Assembly (NCBI GenBank): GCA_900544975.1
Contig: UQXI01000039.1
Coordinates: 1 to 23,240 of the forward strand
DNA from: an uncultured Eubacteriales bacterium
Lineage (GTDB): Bacteria > Bacillota > Clostridia > Oscillospirales > Oscillospiraceae
Length of the DNA: 23,240 nucleotides
Direction: 5' to 3'
The first letter of the stretch is position 1. The number at the start of each line of letters is the position of its first letter. Made by a program: the position numbers and the translations under genes. Of the stretch, positions 16,008 through 23,240 are shown piece by piece. Below the pieces are notes generated by a model, which was given only the letters and a program-made list of their open reading frames with translations, was not told the origin of the DNA and did not search any database.

Positions 16008-17003
16008 TCAAAGTCCGTCATAGCGTACCAGAATGGCGGCAGCCTCGGCGCGGGTTGCATTCCCTCTGGGGCAGAGTTGCCCGCCGGGATAGCCCTTCAG
16101 CAGACCCTCAGCCACGGCCCAGGCCATGGCCTCTTCGGCCCAGCCGACCACCTTGGCGGCATCGCTGAACTTGTTCAGGTCGACCCGGGCAGTCACATCC
16201 CGGCCTGTCGCCTCTGCAAAGCGGTACAGCATGGTGGCAGCCTCCTGCCGGTCCAGCAGCTTGCCGGGGGCGAAGCTGATCTCGCTGACGCCCCGGGTCA
16301 CGCCGGTCTTCACAGCCCAGGCCACGGCGTCGGTGTAGTAGCGGTCCGCTTCCACATCGGTGAACTTGGTTTCTACATCCTCCACGGCGGGAGAACCGGC
16401 CATCCGGTACAGAACGGTGACAAACATGGCCCGGTTCAGCTTCCCCTGGGGGACGAAGGTGGTCTCGGTCACGCCCTGGAACAGGCCAGCGTGATAGGCC
16501 TTCAGGATGTCCTCCTCCGCCCAGTGGCCGCCGATGTCTGTAAAGGGGTTGTAGGCCACGATGGCGGAGCCCTCCGCCACCGCCACGGCATCGTCGCCCG
16601 CATAGGCTTCCGGAGCCTTGGCGGTGAGGGTCACATCCTCCGCCGCCGCGAACCGGAAGGTCAGCCGCAGCACGGCGGTCTCCTCCCCGGTCAGGTGGCT
16701 GCCCACCCAGGCCAGAGATACCTCGCCCGCGGTCTCTTTGTTGACGCTGGCCGCGCCGCAGGACAGGAGTACCTGGGCGTCCTCCAGGGTGGCAGCCTTA
16801 GGGTCGTAGGCCACGGAAATGCGGCCGTTGGTCAGCCCTTCCGCTGCCTGCAAATACACAGTTGCCTCGATCTTACTGTCCCGAAGCACTGTTGAGACAG
16901 TCAGACAGGCACTGCCGCTCCCAGCGTCCGCCGCAAAAGCGGCCGTGGTCATGGAAAGCACCAGGACCAACGCCAAAAGCAATGCTCTGATTCTCGTTTT
17001 CAC
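16008..17003 (-). CDS. Secreted cohesin-like + triple SLH surface anchor (mini-scaffoldin), 331 aa
   Basis: The product has a signal peptide (MKTRIRALLLALVLV to AAFA, ~1-24), a cohesin-like beta-sandwich domain (~33-146; ISVAYDPKAATLEDA, EVSLAWVGSHLTGEE, VLRLTFRFA) and three SLH repeats (~153-196, 214-261, 279-327; FTDIGGHWAEEDI, FTDVEADRYYTDAV, LLKGYPGGQLCPRG). SLH domains bind pyruvylated wall polymers; cohesins bind dockerins (family knowledge). The start is taken as GTG 17003 because AAAGGA lies 8 nt upstream; ATG 17012 is in frame and overlaps the previous stop (ATGA) but has no spacing from a ribosome site. It lies directly upstream of the dockerin protease, which makes a receptor-ligand pair likely. 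The cohesin call rests on fold-level pattern, not close identity. Confidence 0.85.
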   Translation of the reverse strand: MKTRIRALLLALVLVLSMTTAAFAADAGSGSACLTVSTVLRDSKIEATVYLQAAEGLTNGRISVAYDPKAATLEDAQVLLSCGAASVNKETAGEVSLAWVGSHLTGEETAVLRLTFRFAAAEDVTLTAKAPEAYAGDDAVAVAEGSAIVAYNPFTDIGGHWAEEDILKAYHAGLFQGVTETTFVPQGKLNRAMFVTVLYRMAGSPAVEDVETKFTDVEADRYYTDAVAWAVKTGVTRGVSEISFAPGKLLDRQEAATMLYRFAEATGRDVTARVDLNKFSDAAKVVGWAEEAMAWAVAEGLLKGYPGGQLCPRGNATRAEAAAILVRYDGL

Positions 17004-17008
17004 ATGTG

Positions 17009-17134
17009 TCATCCTTTCTTTTTTGGTTTTTGATACATCAAAACCGGAGGCTGCAGTTTTGGAGCTTCCGGAAGTATCCGTGTGCCGCGCGTCTTTCGCG
17101 TACCTTTTGATAGCTTGCTAAAGTTTTTTGCCAT
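17009..17134 (-). CDS. 41-aa basic peptide gene heading the surface protease operon
   Basis: The peptide starts MAKNFSKLSKGTRKTRGTRI and ends LMYQKPKKKG; it is strongly basic, with a proline-containing middle, no signal sequence and no membrane span. An excellent ribosome site AGGAGG lies 6-7 nt before ATG 17134. Its stop overlaps the alternative ATG of the cohesin-SLH gene, so the two are translationally coupled. I recognise no family. It may be a leader that couples translation, a small RNA- or DNA-binding protein, or, given the TPR regulator upstream, a signalling peptide, though it lacks the usual export signal. Confidence 0.6.
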   Translation of the reverse strand: MAKNFSKLSKGTRKTRGTRILPEAPKLQPPVLMYQKPKKKG

Positions 17135-17287
17135 AGAACTCCTCCTATGCGTCGTTTTCAGGCACGTGGGGGAAACCTGCTAAATAAAGCATAGCATAAG
17201 ACTTAACGAAGGGAAAGAGCTCTGTTTTTAAAATATCAACCTGTCTCCCCTCCTTTAAAGTAGGCATTTTCTGCTCAAATTTTGAAA
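17135..17287 (-). promoter_or_regulatory. Leader/promoter region of the surface protease operon
   Basis: Between the regulator's terminator and the 41-aa gene, minus carries a possible -10 TATGCT (17188-17193) with a poor -35 TTTCCC 17 bases upstream (17211-17216). The palindrome AGAGCTCT (17216-17223) overlaps that -35, a layout that suits activator-dependent control. An AAAGGAGGGG sequence at 17247-17256 has no good start codon after it. An open frame from ATG 17264 ends in a TAG that overlaps the next ribosome site (GCATAGGAGG), so a coupled leader peptide is possible. The promoter call is weak. Confidence 0.4.
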
Positions 17288-17316
17288 GTCCCCCCGCCGG
17301 AAACCGGCGGGGGGAC
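17288..17316 (-). terminator. GC-rich terminator after the TPR regulator gene
   Basis: GTCCCCCCGCCGG (17288-17300) and CCGGCGGGGGGAC (17304-17316) form a perfect 13-bp stem with a 3-nt loop about 50 nt past the regulator stop. The following T-run on minus is short (ACTTTCAAAATTT), so termination may be incomplete and allow read-through into the protease operon. Confidence 0.75.
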
Positions 17317-17364
17317 CTCCCTTTATGGAGCATGCAAACCCTAGGTCCCACAGCGGCGGGACGG

Positions 17365-18540
17365 TCAATCGTTCAGATAGGTGGACCGCAGGACGTCGTA
17401 GGCCTTTTGATACTGGCGGTTGGCAGTATACCACTCCAGAAGCCACCGGATCTGGCCGCATACAAAGCCCATGGACAGATACTTTTTCTGGTTGTGGACG
17501 CAGGTGCGCAGAGCCTCGCCGTAGGCCGGATTCTTCAGATAATGGGGGTTGTCCAGGCGCATCCGCACTAGCTCGCACATCTGCTCGAAGGTCGTCCGAA
17601 TGGCGTCGGCGTCATAGGACCTGGCGTCCAGATGCGTGGTACCGAAGGGGGCCTCCAGCGCCCGGTTCAGGGCCTCCCGGGCCTTGTCCTTCCGGTCCAG
17701 GAGCTCATAGCAGAGGGCCAGCTTGTGATAATACATGCCCTCCTCCCAGGGATGCTCCAGAAGGTGCCGCAGAGCCAGCTCCGGCTGGCCGTTGTTTATC
17801 TCCGCCACCGCCAGATTGTAGGAAATGGTCTGTACATCTTCCTGTCGGCCCAGGCTCCGGGCCATACGGCTGGCCAGGGCATAGTGCATTCTTGCCTGCA
17901 CCAGCTGATTCAGGTTGCTGTAGCAGCTGCCAAGGTAGGCGCAGCTCTCCATCTGAACCGTCAGACTGCCCTCCCAATAGGCCTTCTCCTTTGCGTTCTG
18001 AAGGCAATTCATCGCGTTGCCATAATTTCCATCCCGCAGAAAACGCTCGCCCGCCCTCAGGAAATAATAGCTCTGATTCGCCTTGGGGAGCAACTCCTCA
18101 AACGCCCCCAGGAGGCACAGGCGCAGATTGCTCTGCCGTTCGTCCAGGGCAGGCAGAAGCTCCTTCAGCTCCTCCGGAGCCTGGCCGGTGACCTGCCAGG
18201 TCAGCATCAGCCAGTCCGTCCAGAAGGGAGTAAACCGGTATTCCTCCCGCCGCTTTTCCAGCTCCGGCTTCAGGGCGCTCAGGTTATCTCCGGCGAACAG
18301 GCGGTCATACCAACCCTCAAACCAGACCCCGGCCTCCCCACAGAACTCCGGGTCCTCCCGCCAGGGAATCTCCAGCCGCTGGAACAGGAGTCCCAGCACC
18401 TCATCGGTCCCTTCCACCCGGGCCTGCTCAATCCGGGACAGGTAGGACACGGCGCAAATCCCGGCACACAACCCCGCCTGAGACCAGTTCAGCTCCTGCC
18501 GCCGCTGGCGGATGAGAATTCCCTGCAGTTTTCGATTCAT
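17365..18540 (-). CDS. XRE-HTH/TPR transcriptional regulator (RRNPP-like architecture), 391 aa
   Basis: The N-terminus is an XRE helix-turn-helix (~5-62; ILIRQRRQELNWSQAGLC, VSYLSRIEQARVEG). The remaining ~330 residues are helical with TPR-like repeats (e.g. GNYGNAMNCLQNAKEKAYWE, AYLGSCYSNLNQLVQARMHY, YYHKLALCYELLDRKDKARE, NRQYQKAYDVL). This HTH-plus-TPR layout is that of peptide-responsive RRNPP regulators (PlcR, Rgg and relatives), though many such proteins have no known peptide. Start ATG 18540 has GGAGG 8 nt upstream and a promoter behind it. It has the same orientation as the protease operon with a terminator between, so it is the natural candidate regulator of that operon. Confidence 0.88.
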   Translation of the reverse strand: MNRKLQGILIRQRRQELNWSQAGLCAGICAVSYLSRIEQARVEGTDEVLGLLFQRLEIPWREDPEFCGEAGVWFEGWYDRLFAGDNLSALKPELEKRREEYRFTPFWTDWLMLTWQVTGQAPEELKELLPALDERQSNLRLCLLGAFEELLPKANQSYYFLRAGERFLRDGNYGNAMNCLQNAKEKAYWEGSLTVQMESCAYLGSCYSNLNQLVQARMHYALASRMARSLGRQEDVQTISYNLAVAEINNGQPELALRHLLEHPWEEGMYYHKLALCYELLDRKDKAREALNRALEAPFGTTHLDARSYDADAIRTTFEQMCELVRMRLDNPHYLKNPAYGEALRTCVHNQKKYLSMGFVCGQIRWLLEWYTANRQYQKAYDVLRSTYLND

Positions 18541-18584
18541 ACGCGCCGCCTCCGTTTTTTCCTGAAAATGAGAATATTGGTTTT

Positions 18585-18613
18585 ATTCTATCACAGAGTT
18601 TCGCCTTTTTCCA
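18585..18613 (-). promoter_or_regulatory. Promoter of the TPR regulator
   Basis: On minus, -35 TGGAAA (18608-18613; 4 of 6 to consensus) and -10 TAGAAT (18585-18590; 5 of 6) are spaced by 17 bases. Transcription would start about 40 nt before the ATG. The ISAs1 remnant ends only about 25 nt upstream, so older upstream control sites may be lost. Confidence 0.6.
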
Positions 18614-18638
18614 GCCAGAAAAGCAAAAAAGCCACGGC

Positions 18639-19247
18639 TTACGCATGAACGGAGTTCATAGCATCGGCGAAAAAAGCATCATCATAGGCGCAGCGGCGGC
18701 GTTTTCGGGCAAGGCTGATTTTTGCGGGGTATTTTTTGAGGATATTGAGCGCAATATGCCGAACGACCACCATGTTTTCCGCCGAGTGATCCTTCCGGAT
18801 CCGGCTGTAGTCCTCCCGGAAGGTCATATCCAAACACCAGGGAAGAGAATTTTTGATTCCCCAGTGCTTGAGGACAGCCTCTGCGAACTCAGAAATATAT
18901 TCCAGGGAAGAAATGAAGTAACGGGTGTGCAGCTTGCTCCATGCGTCCTTCCCTTCATACCAATTGATCTCCGTGGTCAAGTAGTATGTTCTGGTTTCTA
19001 TGTGTCCATGTCCGAAATCTATGGTCTGTTTGCTTTTTATGTCAGAATAGTTCTGGGGTTCCTTTTGCGTTGCATCAAAATATTCCTCAACTTCTTTGCA
19101 GAATGCGGGATGATTTTCTTTCAGACCCAAAACATAGTCCGCTTCTTTTTCCGTAATCTTTTCAGTAATCACCTTCTGACAGCTCATGGCGTCCGCCGTG
19201 ATGATACACCCAGATACATCAAGCATATTGAGCAGTTCCGGTACCGC
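18639..19247 (-). pseudogene. ISAs1-family transposase, N-terminally truncated
   Basis: The open frame carries ISAs1-family signatures: PELLNMLDVSGCIITADAMS and CQKVITEKITEKEADYVLGL, then HWGIKNSLPWCLDMTFRED and SRIRKDHSAENMVVVRHIAL. Complete relatives are 350-430 aa; roughly 200 are left here. Recognisable sequence begins near 19247, where it meets the oppositely oriented IS1182 remnant; codons upstream to 19334 belong to the other IS read backwards. No start codon of its own remains. Confidence 0.85.
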
Positions 19248-19259
19248 AATTATTATTGG

Positions 19260-20255
19260 ATTTTTCATCCGTAGCCAGCTGTCCAATCTGGAACTCATTC
19301 TGAAGCAGTTTCTGGACGCGACCAATTTTTCCACAGTGGACTTCGTGCATGGCTAAAGCAGACGGAAGACGGCGGTGCAGTGGCTGTATGAGTGGATAGA
19401 TGAAAGCCGAAAGAAGCTGACGCAGTACCGTCAGAGTGTGGATATTTGCGAAGAAAAGCGCAACAGCTATTCCAAGTCCGACCACGACGCGACCTTTATG
19501 CGGGTAAAGAAGAACTATATGGGTAACGACCAGCTGCTGCCTGCCTACAATATCCAGATGGGAATCTGTGACGGATATATTGTGGTGTATGATGTTTTTC
19601 AATACGTGGCAGATTCCGACTGTTTTCAGCCTTTTATGCAACGATTTCATGAAAAATATGCATTTTATCCCAGGTATCCGGTGGCAGACGCAGGTTATGG
19701 GAACCTCAACAACTATCTGTACTGCGCTGAGCACAGTATGAAGAAGTGCATTAAATTTGATATTTATTAAAATGAAACGAAGGATAATAAATACCGTGAC
19801 AATCCGTGCCGCGCCGTAAACTTCAAGGTAAATGAGGAAGGCCGGTTGGTTTGTCCCAACGGAAAGCAGTTTTACTATTCAAGAACCGCACCGGTAAAGG
19901 GCAGCCAGTATGGACGAACCGAAGAGTTCTACAAATGCGAAGATTGTGAAGGCTGCCCCCACAGGGCAAAGTGCCATAAGGGCAGCGGAAACCGCGTAAT
20001 CCGGTTGAATACGGAGCTGACAGTGATCCACGAGGAGGCTCTGAGAAACCTCAATTCCATTCACGGTGCCTGCTCCGCATGAACAGGTCGATCCAATTCG
20101 AAGGAACCTACGGCGAGATAAAGTCCAACCGAGGATATGAACGATTCCGCAGAAGAGGGATAAACCAGGCGATTTTGGAAATTACCCTCGTAAGCAGCGG
20201 TTTTAATTTGCACAAGTATCGCTTGAGCAGATTGACGAATAAAAAAGCTACATGA
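19260..20255 (+). pseudogene. IS1182-family transposase, multiply broken
   Basis: Homology to the IS1182-type (DDE, DUF772-related) transposase runs from about LILKQFLDATNFSTVDFVHG to the C-terminal MNRSIQFEGTYGEIKSNRG. The frame is broken by in-frame stops at 19354 and 19768 and by a one-base frameshift near 20075, after which it continues to a stop at 20255. Characteristic pieces in order are NSYSKSDHDATFMRV, PVADAGYGNLNNY, LVCPNGKQFYYSRT and the cysteine cluster CEDCEGCPHRAKC. The N-terminal third is missing. It cannot encode an active transposase. Confidence 0.85.
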
Positions 20256-20294
20256 CAGCCTCCAATAGATATCCACAGGATGAAATTTTAAAAT

Positions 20295-20335
20295 GCAGGA
20301 GCTCCCATTTCTGGAAAGCTCCTGCTGTGTTTTTT
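20295..20335 (+). terminator. Rho-independent terminator
   Basis: GCAGGAGCT (20295-20303) pairs with AGCTCCTGC (20317-20325), followed by TGTG and six T residues. It lies 40 nt after the IS1182 remnant on plus. A second hairpin CGTTATTT/AAATAACG (20340-20372) follows and could end the minus-strand HTH gene transcript. Confidence 0.8.
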
Positions 20336-20411
20336 AGGGCGTTATTTAACAGCCACAACCAGTGAAATAACGATTTGATCATATTTATTCATAATTTTCA
20401 CAAACTGGCGG

Positions 20412-20672
20412 CTATGCCTGCTGCAGTTTAAACAGTAGCGAGCTTTTTCCTCCGTTGTCCCGGTAGCGCTGCTCTGTTTCCAGTAGCCCGGCTTTTCTCA
20501 GATCCCCTATAGCCCGACGGATGGTGGATTCGGAGTATTTGAGATCCCGGGCGATGGTGGCGATGGCGGGCCAGCAAGTATAGTCTTTCCCTGCCCGGTC
20601 ATGGAGGTAGAGGTACACCGCCACCGCCCGGTGGGGCAGCTCCCGGCGGTACAGGTGGTTGAGGTTGTTCAT
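20412..20672 (-). CDS. Winged-helix (HTH_36-type) DNA-binding protein, 86 aa
   Basis: The protein starts MNNLNHLYRRELPHRAVAVY and contains a helix-turn-helix typical of small element-borne replication/control proteins: CWPAIATIARDLKYSESTIR, RAIGDLRKAGLLE. It probably binds DNA to regulate the conjugative element. Start ATG 20672 is favoured over ATG 20693 because GAAAGGAGT lies 8 nt upstream and itself forms part of the longer frame. It follows the chimeric gene by 17 nt in the same direction, as the last gene of that run. Confidence 0.8.
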   Translation of the reverse strand: MNNLNHLYRRELPHRAVAVYLYLHDRAGKDYTCWPAIATIARDLKYSESTIRRAIGDLRKAGLLETEQRYRDNGGKSSLLFKLQQA

Positions 20673-20689
20673 CGTGTGTGACTCCTTTC

Positions 20690-21670
20690 TCAATTTTCCT
20701 TGGACGGCGCCGTCCGAAGGGGACGCCGTTCCGGGGCACCGGGCCTCTTATCCACAACCGCCCGCGCCCATGGCAGATCCTCACAGCCCACCCTCTCCTG
20801 CTGCATTTGCGTAGGAGGAGGTGGGTATTTGCCGCAAATGGCTTCCACCAGCTCCGACTTACTGGCATAGGCCACCCTTCGGCTGCCCTGCTCCGGAACG
20901 GCATAAGGCTCCCCAAATTGGATGCCCCAGTGGAAAAACAGCTTCAGCCGGACCCTCATGGGGCGGCAGCCCGTTTTCATCACCACAAACTGACCCCGGG
21001 GCATGGCTTTCAGCTCGTCCGGGGTCATGAGGGGCCGCTCCAGCAAACCACTTTGCCTTGTGGTCATCGGAAAGCAAGTCCAGCAGGGCCTGGAACTGGT
21101 TCCCATCCAGTGAAAGCTGTACTCCGGCTGACTGCCTGGAACGTTGCCTTTATAGGTGCTCTCCGAGCCTGTGCCGCGCTTGTGGGCGTGCTTGGGTTGG
21201 CCTTGGGGATCCACCCCCACAAACACGGCGTTGTGGTAGTCGCTGGACTCGTAAATCATCCCACGCTGCACAAAAGCCTCCAGCACCTCCCGGTCAATGC
21301 GCCTGTGGCGTAAAAGATACCCATACACCCGGCGCATGGTATCGCTCCTGGGTGGCAACACGAAGGGGACAGCCTCTTTTGGCACCGGTGGGGAGAGAAT
21401 CCGCTGGCCGCCGCTGCTTCCCAGCAGAAACTCCATCGCCTCCGGGTAGGTCCTGTGATAAAACCGCCGGACGAAGTCTACGGCGTCACCGCCCACCCGG
21501 TCATACTGATGAAACCAGAGGTTGCCCCGGATGGTAACCTTCTGGCTGCCGTCCCGCCACTCCTGTTCCGAGCCAGAGCGTCTTAGCGTTTCCCCCTGAC
21601 TGTGGAGAAACGCTGCCAGGTCTGTCTGCCGGGCCTGCTCCCGTTGCTCCTGTGAAAATGGTATGTACAT
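20690..21670 (-). CDS. Chimeric ORF: DUF3991 primase-like N-terminus joined to VirD4/TraG C-terminus, 326 aa
   Basis: Residues 1-~190 match the start of DUF3991/Toprim proteins of conjugative elements (TDLAAFLHSQGETL, YDRVGGDAVDFVRRFY, ending PEYSFHWMG). Residues ~208-326 match the extreme C-terminus of VirD4/TraG coupling proteins (LLERPLMTPDELKAMPRGQF, VVMKTGCRPMRVRLKLFFHW, GEPYAVPE). The Toprim domain and all Walker motifs of the coupling protein are absent. Residues ~186-207 make sense in another frame (SLDGNQFQALLDLLSDDHK), pointing to a third fragment at the joint. It probably arose by deletions within the transfer region, so it is likely non-functional though still open. Start ATG 21670 is chosen by protein match; the AAAGGA site is rather far upstream. 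Confidence 0.75.
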   Translation of the reverse strand: MYIPFSQEQREQARQTDLAAFLHSQGETLRRSGSEQEWRDGSQKVTIRGNLWFHQYDRVGGDAVDFVRRFYHRTYPEAMEFLLGSSGGQRILSPPVPKEAVPFVLPPRSDTMRRVYGYLLRHRRIDREVLEAFVQRGMIYESSDYHNAVFVGVDPQGQPKHAHKRGTGSESTYKGNVPGSQPEYSFHWMGTSSRPCWTCFPMTTRQSGLLERPLMTPDELKAMPRGQFVVMKTGCRPMRVRLKLFFHWGIQFGEPYAVPEQGSRRVAYASKSELVEAICGKYPPPPTQMQQERVGCEDLPWARAVVDKRPGAPERRPLRTAPSKEN

Positions 21671-21824
21671 AACGTTGAATCTTCCTTTCTGTTGTAAAAT
21701 CTTCACCTGGGGGGTTCTTCTCCTGTCACCATGACAGGTGGCAGGTGTCAGTGTCGGCGCGGACTTTCTCCCCCTATGGGCAGACGTTCCCCCTGGTAGC
21801 AGGATCCGTTGACACAACATCCAA

Positions 21825-22515
21825 CTAATCCCGGATGCCCTGGGCCTGCTTTTTCTCATCCAGCTGGCGCTTTAATTTCCGGTCCACATGACCTTGCTCC
21901 ATGTGTCGTTCCTGCTGGATGCGGGTTTGAAGCAGCTGCCCCAGCTGCTGAAAAAGGCGAAGAGATACCAGGGCGGCGGATCTTGATGGATACAGATTGC
22001 TGTCAGGCGGAACATCGCTTGCATAGCCGTCGGTTTGCCGGGACGGAAATCCTTCCGTCGCTTCTCCGTTGGAGAAATGCTCCGCCTGCAAATCCAAATC
22101 ACCATTCAGCTCTGCCTCCGGCTGCCGGCACAGCTTTATCGCCTCTTGGATGACTGCGTTGCGAATGGTCTTGAACTCCTTGTTCTGCTCCAGCGGAATC
22201 CGCTCCGGGAGGGCGTCCGTATAAGTCCGCAGCACAGCCTCCCGCTGCTCATACCAGAGGGCATATAGCTTCCGGATGCGTTCGTCCCCGGCCAGCTCTG
22301 CCACAATTTGATTCACTGTGGCTTTCAGATCCGGTTTTAGATAGCCATAGACCTTCTTTCCGGAGAACTGGGAAAGCTGACCTGCCAGCTTGAAAAGCAT
22401 TCTCTCCAACTCAAGATTTTGAAACGTCCCGGCATGAATCTGCTCCACAATCTCAGACATGTTTTCCCTGCCCTGCTGCCGCAGTTCATCCCGGTACTCG
22501 GTCTGCCTCTGGTAG
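21825..22515 (-). pseudogene. Relaxase (Mob-type) C-terminal fragment
   Basis: The open frame from ATG 22460 (MSEIVEQIHAGTFQNLELER) encodes 211 aa rich in charged helices; in-frame residues upstream (RQTEYRDELRQQ) extend the match. It resembles the C-terminal tail of Mob-type relaxases of Firmicute conjugative elements (GKKVYGYLKPDLKATVNQIV, ALWYEQREAV). No histidine metal-binding motif or catalytic tyrosine region is present, so DNA nicking is not expected. It is joined in frame to an amidoligase start at about 22515. The ATG could still allow expression of the tail as a separate protein. Confidence 0.6.
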
Positions 22516-22694
22516 ATACTGCTGTCCAGGACAATCTTCCACTGCCTGCCCTAAGGATCCCGGATGGTATAGGCGTCATAGGCACCGCCTACATGGGTGA
22601 CCTGAATGTCCCAAAGATTTCCAATGATTTGAGCAGCTGCTTGCCGGGTCAGGCCGGTCATCTCGATCTCGATTCCAAAATTTTGAGACCTCAA
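22516..22694 (-). pseudogene. Amidoligase N-terminal fragment with nonsense codon
   Basis: From TTG 22694 the frame reads RSQNFGIEIEMTGLTRQAA, then HVGGAYDAYTIRDP, a TAG at 22551-22553, and GRQWKIVLDSSI. This is the start of the amidoligase family (GIEIE motif, ATP-grasp/GCS-like fold) found in conjugative elements. The rest of the ligase is missing and the frame runs on into relaxase tail sequence. The TTG overlaps the stop of the preceding small gene (TTGA), typical of a coupled operon. The TAG probably replaced a CAG codon (inference). Confidence 0.65.
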
Positions 22695-22975
22695 ATGCAA
22701 TCACCAGCAGGGTCTGGCTCCTTTGTTGCTTCATTGGTTTCAGGCGCCAGTGCCTCTGCTTTTGGTTTTGCTTTCCTGTCCTTAGATTCCGGTTTTACCA
22801 CTCCGGCCCGCAAATCCAAAAAGCCACGAACGTTAGCCGGAATCGTTTTGGCATAGAGGGTATCCACCGCCTGCTGCAGTTCCTCCTCCAGGGTGCCGCC
22901 CTTCTGCTCCAGATACAGCCGGAGGGCAGACAGCTTTTCCCCGTCATAGGAAAGAGTAATGGTTGCTTTTTTCAT
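22691..22975 (-). CDS. DUF6103-like small protein of a conjugative element, 94 aa
   Basis: The protein starts MKKATITLSYDGEKLSALRL, a ribbon-helix-helix-like beginning, followed by EQKGGTLEEELQQAVDTLYA and a lysine-rich acidic/basic tail. Proteins with this start are found in Clostridial conjugative elements and annotated as DUF6103; no role is established. ATG 22975 has AAGGAGG 9 nt upstream and overlaps the NlpC/P60 stop (ATGA). The frame upstream of 22975 lies inside that neighbour and is not used. Confidence 0.75.
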   Translation of the reverse strand: MKKATITLSYDGEKLSALRLYLEQKGGTLEEELQQAVDTLYAKTIPANVRGFLDLRAGVVKPESKDRKAKPKAEALAPETNEATKEPDPAGDCI

Positions 22976-23240
22976 GATACGTTTCCTCCTTGCGGATGTT
23001 CTGTTAGTCGTGTTGTTTCCATGGATGGTACTGCCTCCGTTGGCGCGGGTTCTTCTATGTACTGAATATAGGGAATCTTCAGCCAGTGAGTCCATGTTCC
23101 GGATAAGAGCTGGGTTTGCACCACACCGTAACGGGTGCCCATGGCCTCAATCACCTGGCCGTTTCCAATGTAGATCCCAATATGGCCCCGGTGCCAGACC
23201 GCCAGGCCGGGGATTTCAGGCATGGTATCCATAGGCCCTT
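22972..23240 (-). CDS. NlpC/P60-type hydrolase, C-terminal part (runs off the window)
   Basis: The visible 3' end reads IPGLAVWHRGHIGIYIGNGQ, then VIEAMGTRYGVVQTQL and WTHWLKIPYIQY, the C-terminal half of the NlpC/P60 peptidoglycan-cleaving domain with its conserved histidine in GHIGIYIG. Conjugative elements carry such enzymes to open the cell wall for the mating channel. The catalytic cysteine lies in the missing N-terminal part. ATGs at 23232 and 23223 are internal, so the gene continues beyond 23240. A short proline-rich tail (EEPAPTEAVPSMETTRL) follows the domain. Confidence 0.85.
   Translation of the reverse strand, partial: GPMDTMPEIPGLAVWHRGHIGIYIGNGQVIEAMGTRYGVVQTQLLSGTWTHWLKIPYIQYIEEPAPTEAVPSMETTRLTEHPQGGNVS

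Noticed and set aside
15213..16895. 560-codon plus-strand frame
   Set aside because: It spans the 5' end of the protease gene and most of the cohesin-SLH gene on the other strand, crosses their gap, and matches no family.
17145..17351. 68-codon minus frame between regulator and 41-aa peptide
   Set aside because: Its first half covers the regulator's terminator hairpin, so it is not a gene as a whole; only an internal 40-codon leader frame is kept as a possibility in the leader entry.
17325..18648. 288- and 338-codon plus-strand frames
   Set aside because: Antisense to the HTH-TPR regulator, proline- and serine-rich or leucine-rich, without domain signatures.
1..23240. CRISPR array, tRNA or rRNA genes
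   Set aside because: No regularly spaced short repeats and no recognisable tRNA or rRNA sequence were seen on reading; this was by eye, not by a search tool.

Overview
The window looks like accessory DNA of an anaerobic gut Firmicute, most likely a Clostridia member of the Oscillospiraceae type. This is inference from gene families rather than a marker gene: moderately GC-rich codon use, strong AGGAGG-type ribosome sites, SLH, cohesin and dockerin domains, and Firmicute-type conjugative-element genes and insertion sequences. No rRNA, tRNA or CRISPR array was seen. Nearly all genes lie on the minus strand; the plus strand carries a type I toxin gene and two broken transposases.

Bases 1-1860 are a scrap yard bounded by two near-identical 55-bp direct repeats (1-55 and 1809-1863). 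It holds a holin-like type I toxin gene with a strong promoter, an IS3-family remnant, and an MNT nucleotidyltransferase/HepT toxin-antitoxin pair whose toxin is cut by the IS3 remnant. The second repeat touches the stop codon of the last recombinase gene, so the repeats are candidate attachment or boundary sequences.

Bases 1859-6967 are an integration module: a sigma-like helix-turn-helix protein, a structured-looking non-coding interval, a 48-aa protein, and three overlapping recombinase genes. The outer two are complete large serine recombinases; the middle one has only the DNA-binding part. One 15-bp sequence precedes both the sigma-like gene and the recombinase operon.

Bases 7121-8492 are damaged: a sortase-like C-terminal fragment, an IS256-type transposase remnant, and the first 27 codons of a membrane protein cut by that IS.

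Bases 8676-18540 are the most interesting part. Reading leftwards, an XRE-HTH/TPR regulator (RRNPP-like architecture) is followed by a terminator and leader, a 41-aa basic peptide, a secreted protein with one cohesin-like domain plus three SLH domains, and a 2438-aa secreted subtilisin-family protease carrying an internal two-loop dockerin. The simplest reading is a two-part surface protease system: the SLH protein binds the cell wall, its cohesin captures the dockerin of the protease, and the regulator controls expression, perhaps in response to a peptide.

Bases 18639-20255 are two broken transposases (ISAs1 family on minus, IS1182 family on plus) abutting each other. Bases 20412-23240 are the decayed end of a conjugative element: a winged-helix protein, then chimeric genes made of joined fragments of a primase-like DUF3991 protein, a VirD4/TraG coupling protein, an amidoligase and a Mob-type relaxase, followed by an intact small DUF6103-like gene and the C-terminal part of an NlpC/P60 hydrolase that runs off the window.
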